Positions 17,728 through 25,806 of a DNA stretch of 39,453 bases are shown here, piece after piece. A program made the position numbers and the translations under genes. Each line of letters starts with the position of its first letter. Positions within the stretch are counted from its first letter, which is position 1. Below the pieces are notes generated by a model, which did not search any database, was not told the origin of the DNA, and saw only the letters and a list, made by a program, of their open reading frames with translations. Source of the stretch: Collinsella sp. (GTDB lineage: Bacteria; Actinomycetota; Coriobacteriia; Coriobacteriales; Coriobacteriaceae); the NCBI GenBank assembly GCA_019414205.1, contig DXML01000018.1, positions 1 to 39,453 of the forward strand, in the 5' to 3' direction.

Positions 17728-18567
17728 TCAGCCCTTGACGGCACCTGCCACCACACCGTCGATGATGTACTTCTGGCAGAAGATGTACATGATGACGATG
17801 GGGACAACGACCATCATGATGCAGGCCATCATGGGGCCGAGCTCGACGTGGCCATAGCCGCCACGGAAGTACTGGATCAAGATAGGAATGGTCTTGTACT
17901 TGGTGGAGTCGAGCGTAAGGTAGGGCAGCAGGTAGTCGTTCCAGACCCACATGGTCTCAAGGATGCCGACCGAAAGATAGGTGGGCTTCATGATGGGAAG
18001 GACGATCTTAAAGAACACCTGAACCGGGTTGCAGCCGTCAATCATGGCCGCCTCCTCGATCTCGAGCGGGATGTTCTTTACAAAGCCGGCGAACATAAAG
18101 ACCGCGAGGCCCGCGCCAAAGCCCAGATAGATAAAGCAGATGTTGAACGGCGTGTTGAAGCCGATGCGGTCCGCGAGGTTGGACAGCGTGAACATGAGCA
18201 TCTGGAACGGTACGACCATCGAGAAGACGAACAGGTAATAGAAGAAGTTCGAGATCTTGCTGTTGACGCGCACCACGTACCAAGCGCACATGGAGCAGCA
18301 CACCAAGATCAGCACGACCGACGTGACCGTGATGATGAGCGAGTACATAAACGCCGAGGCAAAGCCCTGCTCGTTAAGAGCGTGCACGTAGTTTGCGAGG
18401 CCGTTGAACGTCTCGGGCGTGAGCAGATCGAACGCCGTGGTGGTGCTGATTGCGGTCGCTTTCTTAAAGGAATTGAGCGCAATCATGAACACGGGGTAGA
18501 TCCATGCGAGCGACAGAATCGTAAAGAAGATCGAGAGCGCGCGGTTGATAGCCTTATCGCGTTTCAT
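17728..18567 (-). CDS. Carbohydrate ABC transporter permease, MalG-type
   Basis: This 279-residue inner-membrane subunit has about six hydrophobic helices and the EAA loop EAAMIDGCNPVQVFFKIVLP that contacts the ATPase. The N-terminus is short before the first helix, as in MalG/LacG/MsmG. The start codon overlaps the stop of the upstream permease by one base (TAATG), and AGGAGG lies upstream in the 3' end of that gene, so translation is coupled. Confidence 0.94.
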   Translation of the reverse strand: MKRDKAINRALSIFFTILSLAWIYPVFMIALNSFKKATAISTTTAFDLLTPETFNGLANYVHALNEQGFASAFMYSLIITVTSVVLILVCCSMCAWYVVRVNSKISNFFYYLFVFSMVVPFQMLMFTLSNLADRIGFNTPFNICFIYLGFGAGLAVFMFAGFVKNIPLEIEEAAMIDGCNPVQVFFKIVLPIMKPTYLSVGILETMWVWNDYLLPYLTLDSTKYKTIPILIQYFRGGYGHVELGPMMACIMMVVVPIVIMYIFCQKYIIDGVVAGAVKG

Positions 18568-19421
18568 TACTGCTGCACCTCCTTGGACCTCGTGGCCTTA
18601 AGCTGGATCATAGAAATAGCGACAACCAGGATGCAGAAGATAACTGCCTTGGCCTGACCGATGCCCTGCCATGCGATGCCAGCACGCGAATAGAACGTGT
18701 TGTAGATGTTCAGGGCGAGCATCTCGGTGGAGTGCGCCGGGGCGCCACCGGTAAGGGCGAGGTTCTGGTCGAACAGCTTAAAGCCGTTGGTGATGGACAG
18801 GAACAGGCAGATGGTGATCGTCGGCATCAGGTTAGGGATCTTAACCTTCCAAAACGTCTGCCATGCCGTGGCGCCGTCGACCTTGGCGGCCTCGATGTAG
18901 TCGGACGGAATGGACTGCAGACCAGCGATGTAGATGATCATCATGTAGCCGACCTGCTGCCACAGGGTCAGGATGATAAGGCCCCAGAAGCCAGCGGCGG
19001 AGTTGAGGGCGATAAGCTGGGCACCCACGTTGGAAAGCAGGCAGTTGATCAGAATCTGCCAAATGTAGCCCAACACGATGCCGCCGATCAGGTTAGGCAT
19101 AAAGAAGATCGTACGGAAGATGTTGGTGCCCTTGAGCGCCTTGCGGGTGAGCGCCTGCGCGATGGCCAGCGCGATCACGTTGATAAGCACCGTCGACAGG
19201 AAGGCAAACGCCACGGTAAAGAAGAACGACGTGGAGAACTGCGGGTCGGTCAGTGCGCGCACGTAGTTCTCGATACCGACAAAGTGCGCGTTATTGATGG
19301 TAATAAACTGGCAGAACGAGAGATAGAAACCCTGGATAAAGGGAATCACGAACCCGATCATAAACGCCAGGCACGTGGGCAGCATAAAGAGCGGCCACCA
19401 GCGTTTGAGTGCTTTGCCCAT
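18567..19421 (-). CDS. Carbohydrate ABC transporter permease, MalF-type
   Basis: This 284-residue membrane subunit has about six helices and the EAA loop EAAKVDGATAWQTFWKVKIP. It lacks the long periplasmic P2 loop of E. coli MalF, like MsmF or LacF. GAAAGGA precedes the ATG at 19421. An 87-nt gap with a long hairpin separates it from the solute-binding protein gene, so it may be expressed at a lower level than that gene. Confidence 0.94.
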   Translation of the reverse strand: MGKALKRWWPLFMLPTCLAFMIGFVIPFIQGFYLSFCQFITINNAHFVGIENYVRALTDPQFSTSFFFTVAFAFLSTVLINVIALAIAQALTRKALKGTNIFRTIFFMPNLIGGIVLGYIWQILINCLLSNVGAQLIALNSAAGFWGLIILTLWQQVGYMMIIYIAGLQSIPSDYIEAAKVDGATAWQTFWKVKIPNLMPTITICLFLSITNGFKLFDQNLALTGGAPAHSTEMLALNIYNTFYSRAGIAWQGIGQAKAVIFCILVVAISMIQLKATRSKEVQQ

Positions 19422-19441
19422 AGAAGGGTCCTTTCAATATG

Positions 19442-19477
19442 CAGGGGGCGGGCAAACCAACGTCTGCCCGCCCCCTG
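19442..19477 (-). other. Stabilising hairpin after the solute-binding protein gene
   Basis: CAGGGGGCGGGCA (19442-19454) and TGCCCGCCCCCTG (19465-19477) form a perfect 13-bp stem with a 10-nt loop, 31 nt after the binding-protein stop and 20 nt before the permease start. No T-run follows on the minus strand. Known sugar ABC operons use such hairpins to protect the binding-protein mRNA and raise its level over the permeases. Confidence 0.7.
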
Positions 19478-19508
19478 TCGCTAATCAGATAGCTTGGGCA
19501 GCAACTGC

Positions 19509-20825
19509 TTACTCGGAAGCAGCCTTCTCGGTCTTCCAGCCATCGACGAAGGCGTTCTTGACGCCGTCCCACTTGGTGTTGTCGGCAGCATAAGCGATGA
19601 GAGCCTGCTTGAGGTTCTTCTTCCACTCCTCAGAGGGGATGTAAACGAAGTCCCAAGCAACGGTCTTCTTGCCGTCCTTGGCCATGGCAACGGCCTGCTG
19701 CGAGAAGACGTTGGTGGTCTCCTTAGCGCTCTTGAACGGGGCGGTCAAACCCATCTTGTCAGCGATGATGCTGGTGGCGGTGTCAGAAGTGACGCACCAA
19801 TACATGAAGTCCTCGGTGGCCTTCTGGGCATCCTCGGAAGCCTGGGAGCTGACGCACCAGTAGTTCTCGCCGCCGGAGCACAGGCCCTGGTTCTCCTCGC
19901 CGTCGACGCCGATGTAGATCGGCAGCATGCCGAGCTGGTCGTCGGTCATACCGGCCTTGGTGAGGTCGGCGTAGGCCCAAGAGCCGTTCTGGTAGAAGAC
20001 GGCCTTGCCGGTTGCGAACTCGTTGGTGGCGTCGTCACCGGTCTTGGAGGCGAGCTGCGAAGGATCGCAGGTGGAGTCGGTGATGTACAGGTCGAAGATC
20101 TGCTTAAAGTTGTCGAGATACTCGCCCTTGATCTCGTCGTCCTCCTGGTTGTGCTCCTTCTCGAACTCGTAGTAGAGCGGGAGGTTGGCGAGGTGGGTGG
20201 TGTAGCGCCAGCTGGAGGAGTCATCCATGCCGGCGGAAGTGAAGGCACCGTCAACGCCGAGCTCGTCCTTGCGGGCCTGGATGTCATCGGCGCAAGCCTT
20301 CAGCTTGTCGAAGGAGTTGATGTCCTCGGCCTTGTAGCCGGCCTTCTCGAGGAGCTCCTTGTTGTAGATGATGCCGTAGCTCTCCTGAACCCAGTCGATA
20401 CCCAGATCCTTGCCGTCGGACTGCAGCGCCAGGGAGTCGTCGATGAGCTCACCGCGGAGCTTGGTGTCGGAAAGATCGGCGCAGTAGTCCTTCCAGTTCT
20501 TAAGGCCGGTGGGGCCGTTGACCTGGAACAGCGTCGGAGCGGAGCTCTTGGACATCTCGGACTTGAGCTTCTCCTCGTAGGTGTTGGAGGCGGCGGTCAC
20601 GATCTTGACCTCGACGCCCTTCTCCTTCTTGTACGCCTTGGCGATCTCCTTCCACTCCTTGTCGACCTCAGGCTTAAATTGGAGGAAGTAGACCTCGGCA
20701 GCGTCACCAGAAGCAGAGGAGCCGGAGCCGGCAGAACCACCACAGCCCACGAGACCCAGACCAAGAACCGCAGCCGCGGAGCCAGCGAAGCCCAGGAACT
20801 GCCTTCTGCTCATTTCGTTCTTCAT
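19509..20825 (-). CDS. Sugar ABC transporter solute-binding lipoprotein
   Basis: This 438-residue extracellular receptor captures the sugar for the permease pair. Its signal reads MSRRQFLGFAGSAAAVLGLG, a Tat-type SRRxFL motif, followed by lipobox LVGC with Cys28. The mature part shows the family-1 binding-protein pattern (EVYFLQFKPEVDKEWKEIAK, later GKAVFYQNGSWAYADLTKAG). A Gly/Ser-rich linker follows the cysteine. I chose the ATG at 20825 with GAAAGGGTGG 6 nt upstream. The substrate is not certain; nearby malQ, glgP and alpha-glucoside PTS genes favour maltodextrins or another alpha-glucoside. Confidence 0.93.
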   Translation of the reverse strand: MKNEMSRRQFLGFAGSAAAVLGLGLVGCGGSAGSGSSASGDAAEVYFLQFKPEVDKEWKEIAKAYKKEKGVEVKIVTAASNTYEEKLKSEMSKSSAPTLFQVNGPTGLKNWKDYCADLSDTKLRGELIDDSLALQSDGKDLGIDWVQESYGIIYNKELLEKAGYKAEDINSFDKLKACADDIQARKDELGVDGAFTSAGMDDSSSWRYTTHLANLPLYYEFEKEHNQEDDEIKGEYLDNFKQIFDLYITDSTCDPSQLASKTGDDATNEFATGKAVFYQNGSWAYADLTKAGMTDDQLGMLPIYIGVDGEENQGLCSGGENYWCVSSQASEDAQKATEDFMYWCVTSDTATSIIADKMGLTAPFKSAKETTNVFSQQAVAMAKDGKKTVAWDFVYIPSEEWKKNLKQALIAYAADNTKWDGVKNAFVDGWKTEKAASE

Positions 20826-20913
20826 TACAATCCACCCTTTCACACCGTGGCGGCACCCTTTGCCGCCGCCTTCGGAGATTGGCTCGGGGACTTTGCCCCT
20901 TTTGCTGATTTGT

Positions 20914-21028
20914 ACAATACGCTATTTGGCTAGTTGTTTGAACAAGTATTACTAGAGCGGTAGAAAAACTTCGGTGAACGGTAATTTCAACTTGATACTT
21001 GACAAGTTTTGTATAAACAATTACTTGT
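20914..21028 (-). promoter_or_regulatory. Putative promoter/operators of the ABC operon
   Basis: On the minus strand TTCAAA (20937-20942), 17 nt, TATTGT (20914-20919) is a plausible promoter. The palindrome TTGTTtgAACAA (20934-20945) overlaps the -35. ACTTGaCAAGT (20997-21007) and TTGTataaACAA (21009-21020) lie upstream, with further ACTTGT half-sites. Several GntR/UTRA repressors of sugar operons bind ACTTGT/ACAAGT-like sites, and the TreR-like gene next door is the natural candidate. Confidence 0.5.
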
Positions 21029-21038
21029 TATCGAATGC

Positions 21039-21093
21039 AGAGAAAACGCCCGGTCAAGCCGATGCATCGTCGGTTTGACCGGGCGTTTTCTCT
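21039..21093. terminator. Terminator after the TreR-like gene
   Basis: A 19-bp perfect stem (21039-21057 with 21075-21093) has AGAGAAAACGCCC at its outer end and a 17-nt loop. It lies 38 nt past the regulator stop on the minus strand. The TTTTCTCT of the descending arm acts as the T-rich tail. Confidence 0.85.
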
Positions 21094-21131
21094 TTGAGGA
21101 CATGAGTCTCGTCAGGCTGCAAGCTAGCCGG

Positions 21132-21851
21132 CTATCGCTTGGAGTTAACGCGGTAGTGGAAGATCTCGGGGTGTGTGCGAGCGTGCGTCACCTCAAATAA
21201 GATGCCGTCCGAGGTGTACGACTGGCTCTCCATAACGGCGACGCAGTTGTACTTGCCAAGGTCCAAGTAGCTGCAGTCCTCATCGTTGGCAAGCTCGACG
21301 CTCACCGTACGGCGGCTCGCCATCACTTTGACGCCACGCTTGTGCTCCAGATAGTCGTAGATAGAGCTTGCCGCAATCTCGGGGGTCAGGCCCTTGGCGA
21401 TCGACTCCAAAAAGTAGCCGTGGTCCACCTGGCGCGCGCTGCCGTTGAGGCTTCGGACACGCACGACGCGAATCAGCTCCTCGCCCACCTTAAAGCCCAG
21501 GCGACGAGAAAGTTGCTCCGTGCAAATCAAATGTTCAAAAGACTTGACCTCGGTCGATGCGACGGCATTGTTGCGTTTTGCGAACTCGCCAAACGACTCA
21601 ACCTCTTCGAGTGCGCCCAGCATGTCGGTTTCGCCCTTAAGCCAAATAACGCGCACGCCCTTGCCGTGTATAGGCTGCACAAACATCTGGTCGGCCAGCA
21701 TGCTCAAGGCGCGTCGAACGGTATTGCGCGTGCAGCCAAACTCCGCGGTCAGCTCGGCTTCGGTTGGCAGCATCTCCTGAAACGCATAGGTCCCGTTAAT
21801 GATGCGCGAACGGATCTCGCGGTAGATTCCTTCGTAAATCGCTTTTGGCAT
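21132..21851 (-). CDS. GntR/UTRA regulator, TreR-like
   Basis: This 239-residue regulator has a GntR winged helix (LPTEAELTAEFGCTRNTVRR, wing IHGKGVRVIW) and a UTRA domain. The C-terminal half follows Bacillus TreR as I remember it: a DHGYFL stretch, LTPEIAASSIYDYLE, then a RTVSVE-xxxDEDCSYLDLGKY block and a final THARTHPEIFHYR. TreR senses trehalose-6-phosphate, so a phosphorylated disaccharide is a likely effector here. It is divergent from the PTS-HAD gene and sits upstream of the ABC operon, and could control both. No strong ribosome site is visible before the ATG. Confidence 0.82.
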   Translation of the reverse strand: MPKAIYEGIYREIRSRIINGTYAFQEMLPTEAELTAEFGCTRNTVRRALSMLADQMFVQPIHGKGVRVIWLKGETDMLGALEEVESFGEFAKRNNAVASTEVKSFEHLICTEQLSRRLGFKVGEELIRVVRVRSLNGSARQVDHGYFLESIAKGLTPEIAASSIYDYLEHKRGVKVMASRRTVSVELANDEDCSYLDLGKYNCVAVMESQSYTSDGILFEVTHARTHPEIFHYRVNSKR

Positions 21852-21911
21852 AACTTCACCTCTAATGAATATGTATGGCTAGGCACGATAGCATTTCTTA
21901 AAGTTGTTTAA

Positions 21912-21952
21912 ACCGATTATCGGTAAAGTACGGATTATTTACCGTCGACGGT
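21912..21952. promoter_or_regulatory. Overlapping operator-like palindromes between TreR-like gene and PTS-HAD gene
   Basis: ACCGAT-t-ATCGGT (21912-21924) and the perfect 12-bp ACCGTCGACGGT (21941-21952) flank a GGTAAA/TTTACC pair (21922-21927 and 21938-21943). Three overlapping symmetric sites in 41 bp suggest regulator binding. Downstream, TACAAT (22013-22018) is a possible -10 for the PTS gene; its -35 is weak. Confidence 0.5.
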
Positions 21953-22075
21953 TCCCCCGAAACCCAAATCGGACCGAATCAAAACCGTCAATGCGGCAAG
22001 CAGCCAGTCCTCTACAATGAGTTCATTGTTTAAACGTTCTTGCTCGCACAGCATGTTGCATCCGGAAGGCATATT

Positions 22076-24526
22076 ATGCTGCAGAAAATCCAACGCTTTG
22101 GCGGGGCAATGTTCGCGCCCGCCATGCTGTTTTCTATATCAGGCCTCATGGTCGGCATCTCCGCCCTCGCCACGACCGTAGACATCGTCGGTGACCTCGC
22201 CGTATACGGAACCCCTTGGTACGTTTTCTGGACCATCATCCAGCGCGGCTCGTGGACGGTCTTTAAACGTCTCCCGCTCCTTTTTGCCGTAGCGCTGCCT
22301 ATCGGTCTTGCCCAAAAGCAACCGGCACGCTGCTGCCTCGAGGCACTCGTGGCCTATTTTGCCTATTGCTTCTTTTTGAGCGAGATCATTAAGCTGAGCG
22401 GCGACAACCTTGGGCTTAAGTACCCATCATCTTTGACCCCCGCCAGCGGTATCACCGTCATCGACGGCATCAAGACGCTCGACACCGGCATTATCGGCCC
22501 GCTGGCGGTATCGGCAACCGTCGTCGCCATCCATGACCGCTTCTACGATGCCAAGGTTCCCGATTGGCTCGGCACCTTCTCGGGTTCCTCGCTGGTCTAC
22601 CTCATCAGCTTTTTTGCCGTGTTTGCCCTTGCCGCCATCTCGGCCGCCATCGTGCCCTTCGCATACGCCGTGACCGAAACGCTGCGCCACGCACTTGCGG
22701 GCGTCGGCCCCTTCGGCGTGGGCATCTTTGTGTTTTTGGAGCGAGCACTCGAGCCCATGGGGCTGCACCACCTGCTCTATATGCCCATCTATTACGACAA
22801 TCTGGTCATTCACGACGGTATTTACGCCACGTGGACCAACCTGCTCCCCATTCTCTCCCATAGCACGCGCCCTTTAAATGAACTTGCGCCCTGGGCAGGT
22901 TTTACCGCCACCGGCTGGGGCAAGCTCTTTGGCCTTCCCGCCATCGCGGCAGCATTCTATTTCACCGCCAAACCCGAACGCCGTGCCGGCCTTAAGGTCA
23001 TCCTTTTGCCCGCCATCGTCGCCTCGGTGGTCTGCGGTGTCACCGAGCCGCTCGAGTTTCTCTTTATGTTCACCTATCCTGGACTCTTTTTGCTCTACGC
23101 CGTCCTATCCTCCTGCCTTGCCATGACCATGAACTTCTTCGGTATCGTCGGCATCTTCTCGGGCGGTCTCATGGAAATGACGGCCTTCAACTTCATCCCA
23201 CTCATGCGAATGCATGCCGGCTCCTACCTTTTGGCGCTCGGTATCGGTCTTGCCTTTAGCCTCATCTTTTTTGTTAGTTTTCGAGCACTCATCTTGGTCT
23301 ATGACCTTAAGACGCCGGGCCGCGAGGATCATGTCTCCAATCGCGCGGCAATCGATCGTTTAACGGGAAGCGGCTTTGCCAAAGAGCAATCTCCCAATGG
23401 CGAGGTCAGTATTCAATCCGATCAAGATCACGTCCTCGCTGAGCGGGTAATTCAGCTTTTAGGTGGCGTTGGCAATATCGTGGGCGCAACCAACTGCGCC
23501 ACGCGCCTGCGCGTCGAGGTCGCAGACCCTTCCATCGTTGCAGATAACGCGTCGTTTGTCGCGGTGGGCGCCAAGGGCCTCATCATTACGGGCAAGACCG
23601 CCCAGGTGATTATCGGCATCTCCGTTCCCCGCGTTAAAGAGCATTTTGACCAGATCATGGGCCTCGAGCCAGGATTTGTGCCCACCACCTCGGCCTCCCC
23701 TGCCGCCAGCGCAGCCCATAAGCGCGGCGATATCTGCTTCTTCGATATCGACGGAACACTCGCCTGGCAAGACCCTCGAGTGGCACAAGAGCTTCCCGAG
23801 AGCGAGCGAGACCTCTCCCCCTATCCCAATGAAGCGGTCTCGCAAGCCATCCGTAATTTTGTCGCCAAGGGCAATATGGCGTTTATCTGCACAGGGCGCA
23901 CGCTGAGCTGCATCCATCCAAAGCTGCTCGATCTGCCCTGGACCGGCATCGTCTGCCTCGCGGGTGGCTATGTCGAACTTGAGGGACACGTGATCCGCGA
24001 TTTGGCGATGACGCCCGGTATGCTGCAGCGTCTTGCTCCCATTCTTGAGCAATCGGACGAAGTGATTCGTTTTGAGGGACTCAATGGCGTCGTTCGCATG
24101 GGTGCCGATGCGCCCGACGCCCCCGGATATGCCCGCACCGTGGGCGATGCAATTACGCAGCTGCAACATTACAGCGCCTACAAGATCTTAATGTCCACGT
24201 CGCTTGCCAACCGCATCGCTCAGGATCAAACGTTTGAGCCGCTGCTCTGCTTTAACGAGCTCGAGCTCGAAGTGACCGAGATTTCGCCTCGCGAATGTAC
24301 CAAGCGCGAGGGTATCCAGTCCGTACTCGACGCTCTCGACCCCAACCATGGAACGGTGTATGGCATCGGTGATGCCAGCAATGACATCTCGCTGATGAAC
24401 GCCGTCGATGTCGGTATCGCCATGGGCAATGCGCCTGACTTCCTCAAGGAAAAGGCCGACTATGTCACCGACAGCATCGACCACGACGGCGTCGTCACCG
24501 CGCTCGAACACTTTGGGCTTATCTAG
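22076..24526 (+). CDS. PTS alpha-glucoside-type EIICB fused to a HAD phosphatase
   Basis: This 816-residue protein joins three parts. Residues about 1-430 are a glucose-superfamily EIIC, opening MLQKIQRFGGAMFAPAMLFS like MalX/GlvC. Residues about 455-535 are EIIB with the phospho-cysteine Cys474 in GATNCATRLRV. After a Ser/Ala/Pro linker, residues about 548-816 are a Cof-type HAD hydrolase with nucleophile Asp557 and Asp559 in CFFDIDGTLAW, FICTGRTLS, and GIGDASNDISLMNAVDVGIA (Asp766). I infer that a sugar phosphorylated on entry is dephosphorylated by the same polypeptide. GGAAGG lies 6 nt before the ATG. No EIIA is encoded nearby, so a shared one is needed. Confidence 0.9.
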   Translation: MLQKIQRFGGAMFAPAMLFSISGLMVGISALATTVDIVGDLAVYGTPWYVFWTIIQRGSWTVFKRLPLLFAVALPIGLAQKQPARCCLEALVAYFAYCFFLSEIIKLSGDNLGLKYPSSLTPASGITVIDGIKTLDTGIIGPLAVSATVVAIHDRFYDAKVPDWLGTFSGSSLVYLISFFAVFALAAISAAIVPFAYAVTETLRHALAGVGPFGVGIFVFLERALEPMGLHHLLYMPIYYDNLVIHDGIYATWTNLLPILSHSTRPLNELAPWAGFTATGWGKLFGLPAIAAAFYFTAKPERRAGLKVILLPAIVASVVCGVTEPLEFLFMFTYPGLFLLYAVLSSCLAMTMNFFGIVGIFSGGLMEMTAFNFIPLMRMHAGSYLLALGIGLAFSLIFFVSFRALILVYDLKTPGREDHVSNRAAIDRLTGSGFAKEQSPNGEVSIQSDQDHVLAERVIQLLGGVGNIVGATNCATRLRVEVADPSIVADNASFVAVGAKGLIITGKTAQVIIGISVPRVKEHFDQIMGLEPGFVPTTSASPAASAAHKRGDICFFDIDGTLAWQDPRVAQELPESERDLSPYPNEAVSQAIRNFVAKGNMAFICTGRTLSCIHPKLLDLPWTGIVCLAGGYVELEGHVIRDLAMTPGMLQRLAPILEQSDEVIRFEGLNGVVRMGADAPDAPGYARTVGDAITQLQHYSAYKILMSTSLANRIAQDQTFEPLLCFNELELEVTEISPRECTKREGIQSVLDALDPNHGTVYGIGDASNDISLMNAVDVGIAMGNAPDFLKEKADYVTDSIDHDGVVTALEHFGLI

Positions 24527-24641
24527 CCAAGCCCCTACCGCACTTGCGGCCGCATGGACCAATCGTCTTCAACCGCCGCGCTCGACGCCCTAATGTGGCA
24601 ATATGTTGTCTGCATAATGCAACGATGCAACCTATCAAAGA

Positions 24642-25667
24642 ATGCGAGAACCCGTGTCCAGTCCGTTTACCAGCTTTTTAGCCCAGCACTTTGACCAGAT
24701 TAACGACTATCTGGCCACGTTCTTTGACGGACAGGCGACTTCCGCCGATATCGAGCGCTACCTGTATACCCCGCTCTCGGCATTTACGGCAAACGCTGGC
24801 AAGCGCCACCGCCCGCTCATCTGCATGCTCGCCGCCACTGCGGTAGGCGGCAGCTTTGAGAGCGCCCGCAGCGCAGCGGCGGCCATCGAGCACTTTCAGT
24901 CGGGCGCACTCATCCACGACGACATCGCCGACAACGGGCAGATTCGTCGCGGCAAGCCCTGCATGCACCTTACCGAGGGCACCGGTCTTGCCATCAACTG
25001 CGGTGACCTGGCGCTCACCATGGTCACCAAGACGGTTCTCGACGACCCCACGCTCAACGCAGACGTGAAGCTTCGCGTGCTCCACGAGCTTACCGAGATG
25101 ATCGTCCGTACCATCGAGGGCCAGGCGCTCGACCTGGGCTGGGTCCGCGACGGGCGCTTTGACATTTCGGTCGACGATTATCTGGACATGGCGACGCACA
25201 AGACCGCGTACTACAGCGGAGCGACGCCGCTTGCCGCCGGAGCCATTATCGGCGGCGGCAGCGAAGAGCAGATTGAGGCACTGCGCGCCTTTGGGCTGCA
25301 CACGGGCCTTGCCTTCCAGATTCAAGACGACCTGCTCAACTTGATCGGCACCAAGGAGGCCGCCAACAAGGACTTCCGCACCGATATCACCGAGGGCAAG
25401 CGCACCCTCGTTGCCGTGCACGCCCTGTCTGATGAGCGCCATCACGACGAGGTCGAGGCAATCCTTTCCTCGGGCACCGAGGACCCCGCGCAGCTCGCGC
25501 GCGCCGTGGAGATCTTCCAGCAGACCGGCTCCATCGAATATGCTCACGCCTACGCGCTGGACCTGACCGCAAAAGCCAAGGCTGCCATCGAGAACGTTGA
25601 GCTTGACCCGCACGCACGCGAACTGTTCCTCTCCATGGCAGATTTCTTTGTGGAGCGCCTCAACTAG
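24642..25667 (+). CDS. Trans-polyprenyl diphosphate synthase
   Basis: This 341-residue enzyme condenses isopentenyl diphosphate onto an allylic starter to make geranylgeranyl or longer diphosphates. The first aspartate-rich motif is LIHDDIADNGQIRRGKPCMH and the second FQIQDDLLNLIGTKEAANKD, both with Mg-binding aspartates. KRHRPLICML, the usual GKRxRP region, is present. Chain length cannot be read safely. The start is uncertain: ATG at 24642 has a poor ribosome site and a GTG at 24654 is possible. It stands alone between the PTS-HAD and CwlM-like genes. It may feed menaquinone or a lipid carrier. Confidence 0.9.
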   Translation: MREPVSSPFTSFLAQHFDQINDYLATFFDGQATSADIERYLYTPLSAFTANAGKRHRPLICMLAATAVGGSFESARSAAAAIEHFQSGALIHDDIADNGQIRRGKPCMHLTEGTGLAINCGDLALTMVTKTVLDDPTLNADVKLRVLHELTEMIVRTIEGQALDLGWVRDGRFDISVDDYLDMATHKTAYYSGATPLAAGAIIGGGSEEQIEALRAFGLHTGLAFQIQDDLLNLIGTKEAANKDFRTDITEGKRTLVAVHALSDERHHDEVEAILSSGTEDPAQLARAVEIFQQTGSIEYAHAYALDLTAKAKAAIENVELDPHARELFLSMADFFVERLN

Positions 25668-25708
25668 CGGGGGTCACAAAACCTGTGGGCAGCGCGTTTG
25701 GGTACAAG

Positions 25709-25738
25709 TTGCTACACTGTTGAGTGCATGTTTATAAA
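25709..25738 (+). promoter_or_regulatory. Promoter of the CwlM-like gene
   Basis: TTGCTA (25709-25714), an 18-nt spacer and TATAAA (25733-25738) form a good sigma-70-type promoter about 69 nt before the start codon. Confidence 0.6.
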
Positions 25739-25806
25739 TTGTCTCGCGTTGTCTATCCGACACACGCTCAAAATAGTACGAATGGTACGCCGAAAGGGGT
25801 TCGTTC

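Noticed and set aside
19494..20933. Open frame of 479 codons on the plus strand opposite the solute-binding protein
   Set aside because: Val/Leu/Gly-rich shadow of a GC-rich gene whose minus-strand product has a signal peptide, lipobox and family motifs.
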